Source of the DNA: CAYJNO01 sp044432885
GTDB taxonomy: Bacteria; Bacillota_I; Bacilli_A; Erysipelotrichales; Erysipelotrichaceae
DNA length: 10,938 nt
Direction of reading: 5' to 3'
Assembly: GCA_044432885.1 (NCBI GenBank)
Contig: JAWXUG010000043.1
Location: 1-10,938 of the forward strand
The notes under the pieces were generated by a model that did not search any database, was not told the DNA's origin, and worked only from the letters and a program-made list of their open reading frames with translations. Below are positions 1-6,103 of the stretch, in pieces (position 1 is the stretch's first letter; each line of letters starts with the position of its first letter). The position numbers were made by a program, and so were the translations under genes.

Positions 1-617
1 AATGGCATCCCTGGTGCATATTCACTCATCATGAATAAATCAAGTTCACGACCCAATTTTTTATGATCACGTTTTTTAGCCTCTTCTAACAAGAATAAAT
101 GTTCATCCAATGCCTCTTGGGTATCAAAACAAATCCCATAAATACGTTGCAACATCTTATTGTTGGCATCTGCCTTCCAATAAGCACCTGATACTTTTAA
201 TAATTTGAAGTATTTTAATTGTTTTACGGTTTCAATATGAGGCCCTCTACATAAGTCTGTAAAATCCCCTTGTGTGTAGCAGGTAATCACTGTATTTTCT
301 TCATCCATATTGGAAATTAAATCGATTTTATAAGGGTCCTCTTTAAACATTTCTAAAGCTTCTTCCTTAGAAAGTTCTTTTTTTACAATGCGTTTACCAT
401 CTTTAGCAATCTTCTTCATTTCTTTTTCAATTTTTGGTAAATCTTCTTCTTTAATCACTTTTCCCATTAAATCAATGTCGTAATAAAAACCCTCAGAAAT
501 TACTGGTCCTACCCAAAATAAAGCTTCTGGATATAAATGTTTAACCGCTTGTGCTAATAAATGAGCACAACTATGGTTTAAAACACTTAATTGTTCGTCT
601 TGTTTAATATCAATCAT
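1..617 (-). CDS. thrS: Threonyl-tRNA synthetase, N-terminal part (runs off left edge)
   Basis: This gene encodes the cytoplasmic enzyme that charges tRNA-Thr with threonine. Only the first 205 codons are in the window; the catalytic core and anticodon-binding domain lie beyond the left edge. The visible part is the editing domain that removes mischarged serine. It has the paired histidines in HSCAHLLA (H15, H19) and the DLCRGPH motif with C123 and H127, which match the four editing-site residues known in E. coli ThrRS. The start is firm: ATG at 617 follows an AGGAG sequence (626-630), and the T-box terminator sits just upstream. The protein therefore begins at the editing domain and lacks the roughly 60-residue N-terminal TGS domain of most bacterial ThrRS. 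Expression should be controlled by the T-box at 637-852. Confidence 0.96.
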   Translation of the reverse strand, partial: MIDIKQDEQLSVLNHSCAHLLAQAVKHLYPEALFWVGPVISEGFYYDIDLMGKVIKEEDLPKIEKEMKKIAKDGKRIVKKELSKEEALEMFKEDPYKIDLISNMDEENTVITCYTQGDFTDLCRGPHIETVKQLKYFKLLKVSGAYWKADANNKMLQRIYGICFDTQEALDEHLFLLEEAKKRDHKKLGRELDLFMMSEYAPGMP

Positions 618-636
618 TTTCTTTTCTCCTTTTCAT

Positions 637-665
637 AAAAAAAACGCCCTTAATTCTAAGGACGT
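637..665 (-). terminator. Regulated intrinsic terminator of the thrS T-box
   Basis: In the RNA, ACGTCCTTA pairs with TAAGGGCGT over a GAAT loop (stem arms about 644-652 and 657-665), with one U-G pair, followed by eight U residues. The 5' arm contains the CGTCCTT segment that would otherwise pair with the T-box core, so terminator and antiterminator exclude each other. Confidence 0.9.
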
Positions 666-852
666 ATAAAGTACGCGGTACCACCTTAGTTCATATCAAA
701 ATGATATGCCCTTCATTGCTTTAACGCTAGCTAACGGCTTAGTATTAATAAGCTACTTACAAGTAGTAATCATATATTGTCTCAATGTGTTTACACCATC
801 CACACATCTCTCTTTATCAACGTTATATCATCATGTCTTGATCATTGTATCT
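637..852 (-). promoter_or_regulatory. T-box riboswitch leader of thrS (tRNA-Thr sensing)
   Basis: The leader carries the invariant T-box core AAGGTGGTACCGCG (rc of 674-687), which pairs with the acceptor end of uncharged tRNA. Upstream lie the AG-bulge motif AGAGAG and a distal hairpin, ATGTGT/ACACAT, around a GGATGGTGTAA loop, both typical of Stem I. The best specifier is ACU (rc of 765-767) in the context TGATTACTA. The valS leader has the matching context TGAATGTAG, so both fit TGA-N-T-codon-purine. ACU is a Thr codon and agrees with the downstream gene. Known mechanism: uncharged tRNA-Thr stabilises the antiterminator and lets thrS be transcribed. The specifier assignment comes from hand folding. 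Confidence 0.93.
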
Positions 853-858
853 ATTTAA

Positions 859-887
859 ATTTTAGTCACTCGCTTATGCTTTGTCAA
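859..887 (-). promoter_or_regulatory. Sigma-A promoter of the thrS leader
   Basis: On the minus strand a perfect -35 TTGACA (882-887), a 17-nt spacer and a near-consensus -10 TAAAAT (859-864) lie just downstream of the stop codon of the hydrolase gene. Transcription should start near 852, giving the full-length T-box leader. I see no terminator between the hydrolase gene and this promoter, so read-through from nadE could also reach the leader. Confidence 0.85.
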
Positions 888-902
888 GAATAAAGTCATT
901 TT

Positions 903-1820
903 CTAAATGAATCGCTCAATAAAGCGATGCACTCGTTGATAATAATCACTCTTACTCTTTCCTTGGCAGTGTCCTACCCCGCTAATCGTAAACAATTCTT
1001 TCACACCACGATTTGCATAATAATTATCAAATACCATTTCAAATGGAACAATACTATCTTCTTCCCCATGCACAAACATGATTGGTACCATGTTTTCTTT
1101 AAGGACATTTAAACAGTCTACATCTTTCATTTTAAATCCTAATGTAGATTTAATCATTTGAGAAAATAAAGGCTCAATACTTGCAAAAGGAACTTTGTAA
1201 CTCTTTTTTAATGTAAAGGCTAAAATCTCTTTTAAAGAGGTATAGCCACTATCAGCTATCACACATTGAACTTGATTTTCTTCTAATTTTCCTAAGGCAA
1301 GAACACAGGCACTTGCACCCATACTTTCACCATATAAAACAATCTTAGCATCTTCATGTTCACATCGAATTTGTTCAATCCATAAACATAAATCATCACT
1401 TTCATAATAACCCATGCTGGTATATTTCCCATCGCTTATTCCACATCCGCGATGATCAATTAAAAGGATATTGTATTCCTCTTTCTCAAATTGAATGGCT
1501 TCTTCTAACATATCATAGAAATTTGAACTATAACCATGAACAAAAATAACCCATCGATTAGATTTAGGATAATTGGCTATTTTAATTCCATGTAAGTTTA
1601 AGTCATCTTCAGATTTAATCCAAATTTCATCTGTTTTCATTTGATTATACCACTGAATAGAGGTTAACATTTCTTCTGTTTCAAGGTATGCTAGCATCTC
1701 CTCTAACCTGTTTTTTGAACGAAATACTTTTTCAAAACCACGTTTGCACACTCCATAATAAGCAAGTGCTGAGATCGATGTTAATGCGGTAACGCCAATT
1801 AATTTATTTGTATGTTTCAT
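903..1820 (-). CDS. Membrane-anchored alpha/beta hydrolase (YqkD-like)
   Basis: A 305-residue serine hydrolase of the alpha/beta fold. Residues about 7-24 form a hydrophobic N-terminal segment, probably a membrane anchor with the enzyme outside the cytoplasm. The oxyanion motif HGYSSN is at 95-100, the nucleophile elbow GESMG at 164-168 (S166), and the likely acid and base are D255 (in HGEEDSIVP) and H284 (in GVGH), so the triad is complete. Length and layout resemble the uncharacterised B. subtilis YqkD group; the substrate is unknown. An AAAGGGG ribosome binding site precedes the ATG. The gene lies 65 nt after nadE on the same strand with no terminator between, so co-transcription is likely. 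An acyl-peptidase or esterase activity cannot be told apart from sequence alone. Confidence 0.85.
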   Translation of the reverse strand: MKHTNKLIGVTALTSISALAYYGVCKRGFEKVFRSKNRLEEMLAYLETEEMLTSIQWYNQMKTDEIWIKSEDDLNLHGIKIANYPKSNRWVIFVHGYSSNFYDMLEEAIQFEKEEYNILLIDHRGCGISDGKYTSMGYYESDDLCLWIEQIRCEHEDAKIVLYGESMGASACVLALGKLEENQVQCVIADSGYTSLKEILAFTLKKSYKVPFASIEPLFSQMIKSTLGFKMKDVDCLNVLKENMVPIMFVHGEEDSIVPFEMVFDNYYANRGVKELFTISGVGHCQGKSKSDYYQRVHRFIERFI

Positions 1821-1885
1821 AAAAGACCCCTTTCATGTATATCTTTAGTTTAGCTTATTCTTTGATTATTGAAAAGCAATATCAT

Positions 1886-3784
1886 TTATAAGGATAAGGC
1901 TTCATCTAACCAAATCTTACTACAAGCATCTGATGGCATTCTTAAATCTCCTCGTGGAGACAGGGTAACTGATCCTACTTTTGGCCCATCAGGTAAACAA
2001 GAGCGTTTAAATTGTTGAGAGAAAAATCTTCTTACAAAGACAACCAACCATTTTTTAATGGTTTCTTGATCATATAATCCTTCATAACAGTAAGTGGAAA
2101 TACGATAGATTTTTACAGGTGAGTATCCAAAACGTAAGAAATAGTATAAAAAGAAATCATGTAGTTGATATGGCCCCACTAATTCTTCTGTAATTTGTGA
2201 TATTTCACCATTGGTTGGCGGTAATAGCTCAGGACTTACAGGGGTATTTAACACATCACTTAAGACATCATATAAAAGTGGATACTTTTGTGCTTCATAG
2301 CCAATTAGATATCGAACGAGTGTTTTAGGAATGGAAGCATTCACCCCATACATTGACATATGGTCCCCATTATAAGTGGCCCATCCTAATGCAAGTTCAG
2401 ATAAGTCTCCTGTACCGATAACTAAGCCTTGGGTTTGATTGGCAATATCCATCAACACCTGTGTGCGTTCACGTGCTTGTGAATTTTCATAGGTGACATC
2501 AAATGCATTTTGATCATGATTGATATCTGAAAAGTGTTGAAGCACACTTTCTTGAATATTGATTTCTCTTAATGTAGTTTGATAAGCATTTGATAAGGTA
2601 ATCGCATTATTTTTAGTACGATTTGTAGTACCAAAACATGGCATCGTTACACAAATGATATTTTTAGAATCTAAATTTAACAATTTAAAGGCCTTTGCCA
2701 CAACGACAAGCGCTAGTGCTGAATCCAAACCACCTGATAATCCAATGACTGCAGTTTTAGCCTTGGTATGGGCCAAACGTGTCGCTAAACCATGTGCTTG
2801 AATCGATAAAATTTCTTCACAGCGTGCTTCAAGTTCTTCTTTTTGTGATGGAACAAAAGGATTAAGTGAGAAATGACGCTCAAGCTTCACATCACACAGT
2901 GGCATATCAAAGTATACCTTTTGATACCCTTCATCCTCTTGAATAAAAGTAGAAGTTCTACGTCTTTCATGAATCATTCTTTCTACATCAATATCACTAT
3001 AAATAATCCCTGTTTCAAATAACGTTGATTCCTTTAATAAACTACCATTTTCACAGATGATATTATGACCTGCATAGACCATATCTGTTGAACTTTCTCC
3101 ACTTCCTGCATCTGCATAAAGATAAGCAGCTATTGTTTTGGCTGATTGTGAACGAATCAATTCACGACGATAAGCAGCCTTTCCAATAATCTCATCAGAG
3201 GCCGAAGCATTGGCAATCACCGTTGCCCCTGCTAGTGCATGGTTTGATGAGGGTGGAATACTCACCCAAACATCCTCACAAATTTCTACCCCTAAAACAA
3301 AACTTGGCAACTGATTGCAACAGAATAATAGACTAGAACCAAATAAAACGTCTACCCCATTAAAGTGAATCTTTCCATTTTTAATCCCTTTAACAAAATA
3401 TCTACCTTCATAAAATTCTGAATAATTTGGAATATGCATTTTAGGAATCATCCCTAAAATTTCACCATGATAAATCACTGCAACACAATTATATAAAGAA
3501 GAACCGACACATAATGGCAGCCCAACACAGGCGATCATATCCAATGTTTTGGTGTCTTCCATAATTTTAATTAATGATAAAGAGGCTTGATCCAATAGTT
3601 TGCTTTGTAAAAACAAATCCCCACAGGTATAACTTGTAATCGATAATTCAGGGAAAACCAATAATTTACATCCAGAATTTGATGCCTCATGCATCATTGT
3701 TATGATATTTTCTGTATTATATTGACAATCTGCTACCCTTACTTTTGTTGTGGCACATCCTACTTTTATAAATCCATCGATCAT
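1886..3784 (-). CDS. nadE: Glutamine-dependent NAD+ synthetase
   Basis: A 632-residue two-domain enzyme for the last step of NAD+ synthesis: deamido-NAD+ plus ATP plus glutamine-derived ammonia gives NAD+. Residues about 1-290 are a nitrilase-fold glutaminase with the triad E46 (FPELS), K115 (IPKMH) and C169 (VEICED). The C-terminal synthetase domain has the ATP pyrophosphatase loop SGGLDSA at 350-356 and the motifs GTGDLSELALGW and YGVNASIPKTL. Length and residue spacing match the glutamine-using NadE type known from actinobacteria and many Firmicutes rather than the short ammonia-dependent type of B. subtilis. The start is supported by a strong AGGAGG six bases before the ATG. It is probably co-transcribed with the downstream hydrolase gene. 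Confidence 0.96.
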   Translation of the reverse strand: MIDGFIKVGCATTKVRVADCQYNTENIITMMHEASNSGCKLLVFPELSITSYTCGDLFLQSKLLDQASLSLIKIMEDTKTLDMIACVGLPLCVGSSLYNCVAVIYHGEILGMIPKMHIPNYSEFYEGRYFVKGIKNGKIHFNGVDVLFGSSLLFCCNQLPSFVLGVEICEDVWVSIPPSSNHALAGATVIANASASDEIIGKAAYRRELIRSQSAKTIAAYLYADAGSGESSTDMVYAGHNIICENGSLLKESTLFETGIIYSDIDVERMIHERRRTSTFIQEDEGYQKVYFDMPLCDVKLERHFSLNPFVPSQKEELEARCEEILSIQAHGLATRLAHTKAKTAVIGLSGGLDSALALVVVAKAFKLLNLDSKNIICVTMPCFGTTNRTKNNAITLSNAYQTTLREINIQESVLQHFSDINHDQNAFDVTYENSQARERTQVLMDIANQTQGLVIGTGDLSELALGWATYNGDHMSMYGVNASIPKTLVRYLIGYEAQKYPLLYDVLSDVLNTPVSPELLPPTNGEISQITEELVGPYQLHDFFLYYFLRFGYSPVKIYRISTYCYEGLYDQETIKKWLVVFVRRFFSQQFKRSCLPDGPKVGSVTLSPRGDLRMPSDACSKIWLDEALSL

Positions 3785-3811
3785 ACTTGACCTCCTTATA
3801 AACCTATCATG

Positions 3812-3817
3812 ATTATA
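3812..3817 (-). promoter_or_regulatory. Candidate -10 element of the nadE promoter
   Basis: TATAAT on the minus strand lies 27 bases before the nadE start codon, giving a leader of about 20 nt that contains the AGGAGG ribosome binding site. I see no good -35 hexamer at the right distance, so this is a plausible but incomplete promoter call. Confidence 0.5.
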
Positions 3818-3849
3818 TCATAGTCATCTAGTGAATATATAGAATAAAA

Positions 3850-4352
3850 ATACTCATAATCATAACCACCTGTAAAACAGGTGATTTGCTCCTGCCTATA
3901 AGGCACTGATACCTACACGCCTCAAGGTGCTCGCTTTCTCTGCATTCAAGCTACTACCGCCTTTGAAACGTTACTGTCCCTTAAAGGGACATTTGTATTA
4001 CTTGCTACCCTAAAAAGGGTCTTCATATTCTTTTACGCTTAACTTATCCATTGCTATATCATGATTCTCTTGTTCTCTTATATACTTTGCTATTGTTACT
4101 TCATTTAACCCTACTGTGCTACATAATATCCTTCTGTCCAAAAATGTCTGTTCCCAAATTTATATTTTAAGTTTGCATGTTTATCGAACATCATCAACGT
4201 GCTTTTTCCCTTTAGATACCCCATAAAACTCATACACTATATTTCGGTGGGGTAATCACTAATATATGTACATGATCTGGCATCATATGTCCTTCTATGC
4301 CACAAATAACCATAATATAGTTTTATCTTTTGGACAAATTCAATAACGGTAC
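3850..4352 (-). mobile_element. Decayed IS200 (IS200/IS605 family) remnant
   Basis: This stretch without an intact gene is an insertion sequence fossil. It contains a frameshifted Y1 transposase reading frame (4008-4352) followed by about 150 nt of non-coding tail. The tail holds several small hairpins: CACCTGT/ACAGGTG at 3867-3883, TGCCT/AGGCA at 3893-3905, TGTCCC/GGGACA at 3975-3991 and ACCCT/AGGGT at 4007-4020. The hairpin at 3867-3883 resembles the end hairpin that Y1 transposases recognise. No tnpB is present, as expected for the IS200 group. The left end is not recognisable, so the exact boundaries are uncertain and both coordinates are approximate. Confidence 0.8.
4008..4352 (-). pseudogene. 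tnpA: IS200-type Y1 (HUH) transposase tnpA, frameshifted, 5' truncated
   Basis: Spliced across its breaks, the frame reads as an IS200 TnpA: MMPDHVHILV with the HUH metal-binding pair (HVH, about 4265-4273), then PPKYSV, FMGYLKGKS, FDKHANLKYKFGNRHFW, EGYYV, TVGLNE and AKYIREQE. The catalytic tyrosine codon in AKYIREQE is at 4082-4084, and the frame ends KEYEDPF-stop. One base appears lost near 4232 (after KYSV) and another near 4121 (after GYYV), and a further break with an in-frame stop lies near 4330. About 45 N-terminal residues are missing. HUH and Tyr residues survive, so decay was probably recent or only a few events. The protein cannot be made as one chain. Confidence 0.85.
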
Positions 4353-4403
4353 ATTAAGACATTATCATATTTGGTTCATAGTGAGTAGCAAAAATATCAG
4401 CGC

Positions 4404-4462
4404 TCCTTTCAAAATCAATAAAATTCATGATATAATGAACAACATATAAAAATTTGAAAGGA
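4404..4462. repeat. Perfect 10-bp inverted repeat upstream of the sigma cassette
   Basis: TCCTTTCAAA (4404-4413) and its exact reverse complement TTTGAAAGGA (4453-4462) flank 39 bp. The midpoint falls on the TATAAT at 4431-4436, and the right arm contains the candidate ECF -35 TGAAAG. It could be an operator, two inverted sigma-binding sites, or a chance AT-rich repeat. The arms are too far apart to act as a normal terminator. Confidence 0.5.
4408..4436 (+). promoter_or_regulatory. Candidate sigma-A-type promoter upstream of the secreted-protein gene
   Basis: A consensus -10 TATAAT (4431-4436) stands 17 nt after a weak -35-like TTCAAA (4408-4413). It would give a leader of about 95 nt before the start codon at 4538. 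The weak -35 makes this a candidate only; it may supply basal expression next to the ECF-type site. Confidence 0.4.
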
Positions 4463-4483
4463 TTTATATTCCTCAGTCGTATT
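4455..4483 (+). promoter_or_regulatory. Candidate ECF-sigma promoter of the cassette
   Basis: TGAAAG (4455-4460), a 17-nt spacer and CGTATT (4478-4483) resemble the TGAAAC-N16/17-CGTA pattern of Bacillus ECF promoters such as those of SigW. The -35 lacks the usual final C, so the match is imperfect. Transcription would start about 45 nt before the first gene. If right, the ECF factor encoded here would control its own operon. Confidence 0.4.
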
Positions 4484-4537
4484 ATAAGTGAAGATGCAAT
4501 GAACTTTTTCAAAATTAACTTATTGGAGGAATTTATC

Positions 4538-4846
4538 ATGAAAAAAATAGTAACTTTAGGACTTGTCACAGTACTGATGCTCATAATGGGCGTGACAGCA
4601 TTTGCAGCAGCACCAACTTTTGGAACAAGCTGTGCGGATGCACACGTTAGTAGTGTATGTGACAACTTCGGCAGATACACAAACTTCATCGATGAAGATG
4701 ATAATGGTATCAACGACAATATTGGCAATGACAATGGGTGCTATTTTGTTGACGAGGATAGCGATGGCACTTGTGACAATGCTGTCACGAGACAAGGAAC
4801 GCAAAAATCAATGTATAATGATGGAAAATGTAGAAATAGAAACTAA
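4538..4846 (+). CDS. Small secreted protein with two Ca2+-loop-like repeats
   Basis: A 102-residue protein with a signal peptide: KK near the start, a hydrophobic core about 5-20, and an Ala-rich cleavage region AFAAA at 21-25. The mature part is acidic and has two aligned repeats, FIDEDDNGINDN (50-61) and FVDEDSDGTCDN (70-81), of the form F-x-D-x-D-x-N/D-G-x-x-D. That is the spacing of Ca2+-binding loops of EF-hand, dockerin or thrombospondin type 3 kind. It has five cysteines (32, 41, 68, 79, 98). The start at 4538 is chosen because GGAGGA (4525-4530) lies just before it and the signal peptide begins there; the longer frame from 4454 would bury the signal peptide. It lies 16 nt before the sigma gene. 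Function is unknown; metal binding is inferred. Confidence 0.8.
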   Translation: MKKIVTLGLVTVLMLIMGVTAFAAAPTFGTSCADAHVSSVCDNFGRYTNFIDEDDNGINDNIGNDNGCYFVDEDSDGTCDNAVTRQGTQKSMYNDGKCRNRN

Positions 4847-4862
4847 ATAAAAGGAGCAAACT

Positions 4863-5348
4863 ATGCGAGATGAGCAGGACTTAATACAGACCATAGAAAA
4901 GTACGCCGATACAGTGAAGCGTATATGTGTGGTCTACCTCAAAAATTCATCAGATACAGAAGATATATTTCAAAATGTATTTTTGAAATATATGCGTAAC
5001 TCTGCTCATTTTCAGTCCGAAGAACACAAAAAAGCCTTTTTCATTCGGATAACCATCAATGAATGTAAGGACTTATTAAAGAGCTTTTTTAGAAAAAACA
5101 CGGTTAGTATAGACGAAGTAGGCGAAATAGTTGCACCGTCTTATTTTGATGAAAATGCATATGTAAGGCAAGCGGTTTTGAAGTTACCAGAGAATTATAG
5201 AGTGGTGATTTATCTACATTATTTTGAGGGTTATTCGGCAGTGGAAATTGGGAAAATGCTCACAAAAAATGTAAACACAGTCTATACCCTTATGGCTAGA
5301 GGACGAGAAATGCTAAAAGAATCTTTAGGAGGTGACATGCATGCATGA
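4863..5348 (+). CDS. ECF-type RNA polymerase sigma factor
   Basis: A 161-residue sigma-70 family protein with only regions 2 and 4, the ECF layout. Region 2 spans about residues 8-75, with the core-binding helix motif DTEDIFQNVFLKY (31-43) and the -10-recognition helix around AFFIRITINECKDLLK (58-73). A short linker leads to region 4 at about 104-155, with LPENYRVVIYLHYFEGYS and the helix-turn-helix around EIGKMLTKNVNTVYTLMARGR. AAGGAG lies six bases before the ATG. The gene sits between the secreted-protein gene and an anti-sigma gene whose start overlaps its last 8 nt. This suggests translational coupling and a matched sigma/anti-sigma pair. The target genes are unknown apart from possible autoregulation. 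Confidence 0.93.
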   Translation: MRDEQDLIQTIEKYADTVKRICVVYLKNSSDTEDIFQNVFLKYMRNSAHFQSEEHKKAFFIRITINECKDLLKSFFRKNTVSIDEVGEIVAPSYFDENAYVRQAVLKLPENYRVVIYLHYFEGYSAVEIGKMLTKNVNTVYTLMARGREMLKESLGGDMHA

Positions 5349-6030
5349 TAAAATTAATAATGCTTTCTCAGATGTTCATGCAGAAGAAAGTCTAAAAATC
5401 CAAACGATTGATAAGCTAAGCTCTAAAAGTAAGAAAAGAATACCACTTAGTTATAAGCTTATACCTATAATGGCTGTGATTGCTCTTTTTCTTATATCAA
5501 ACCTTTATTTCACACCAGTATCATATATTAGTATAGACATCAATCCATCTATTGAACTTAAAATCAATCGTTTTGACAGGGTAATTGATGTTGTAGCGAA
5601 GAATGAAGATGCAGAGGAAATTGTAAATGCCATCAATCTCAAAAATATGAACTATATTAATGCCTTGGAAACTTTAAAATCAAACAACAGCTTTGAAAGT
5701 TTTGCAGATAGCTATACCGAAATCACAGTTATTTCAAATAATAACAGTAATACTGATACAATAATAAACAACATTCAAAATTGCAATTTCTATGGTGAAA
5801 ATGTGCAGTGTTATCATGGAAACAGCGAACTGAAAAAGGAAGCTTGCGAATGTAATGTTTCCTTTGGTAAATATAGAGCATATCTAGAACTACTAGCTGT
5901 AAATCAAGATGTATCATTAGATGAGATCAGTGCCTTATCAATGGCAGAAATTAGAAATATGATTGATGATTATACCGAGGCAGGGCACCAAAGGGGCCTC
6001 AGATACAATGATAGCAGACATGGGCAATAA
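5341..6030 (+). CDS. RsgI-like transmembrane anti-sigma factor
   Basis: A 229-residue single-pass membrane protein. Residues 1-38 are a short charged cytoplasmic part, likely the sigma-binding region; about 40-58 is a transmembrane helix (LIPIMAVIALFLISNLYF). The outer part starts with SYISIDINPSIELKINRFDRV (61-81), the signature of the RsgI middle domain, including the Asn68-Pro69 pair where RsgI proteins are known to cleave themselves. An Asn/Cys-rich stretch (about 132-171, four cysteines) and a conserved-looking tail, FGKYRAYLELL to MAEIRNMIDDY, follow. The ATG at 5341 has AGGAGG eight bases upstream and overlaps the sigma gene by 8 nt; a GTG at 5332 in the same frame is part of that site and was rejected. 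It probably holds the ECF factor inactive until an outside signal arrives. Confidence 0.85.
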   Translation: MHDKINNAFSDVHAEESLKIQTIDKLSSKSKKRIPLSYKLIPIMAVIALFLISNLYFTPVSYISIDINPSIELKINRFDRVIDVVAKNEDAEEIVNAINLKNMNYINALETLKSNNSFESFADSYTEITVISNNNSNTDTIINNIQNCNFYGENVQCYHGNSELKKEACECNVSFGKYRAYLELLAVNQDVSLDEISALSMAEIRNMIDDYTEAGHQRGLRYNDSRHGQ

Positions 6031-6057
6031 TAAAGTAGAGAAATAATTACTAAATTG

Positions 6058-6101
6058 AAAACCCTTTAATTGGTTTGTTTTAAACCAATTAAAGGGTTTT
6101 T
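6058..6101 (+). terminator. Intrinsic terminator shared by converging transcripts
   Basis: A perfect 19-bp stem (6058-6076 with 6082-6100) closes a 5-nt loop and is followed by a T-rich run (TTTTTCTTTATT). It ends the sigma cassette. The minus-strand lipoprotein gene stops right beside it at 6104, so it probably works in both directions, though the minus-strand T tract is interrupted. Confidence 0.92.
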
Positions 6102-6103
6102 CT

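Noticed and set aside
778..780. ACA as the thrS T-box specifier
   Set aside because: It is a Thr codon, but its context does not match the valS specifier loop. ACU at 765-767 sits in TGATTACTA, parallel to TGAATGTAG in the valS leader. Kept only as the alternative.
4454..4537. Upstream in-frame extension of the small secreted protein starting at 4454
   Set aside because: It would place 28 extra residues before a clear signal peptide and overlaps the candidate promoter. The ATG at 4538 has its own GGAGGA ribosome binding site.
4354..4804. Minus-strand reading frames opposite the secreted-protein gene, including one ending MNFIDFERSADIFATHYEPNMIMS
   Set aside because: They lie antisense to a gene with signal peptide, repeats and ribosome binding site, and resemble no known protein. 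The short tail near 4354-4430 may be old IS or neighbouring DNA, but nothing supports translation.
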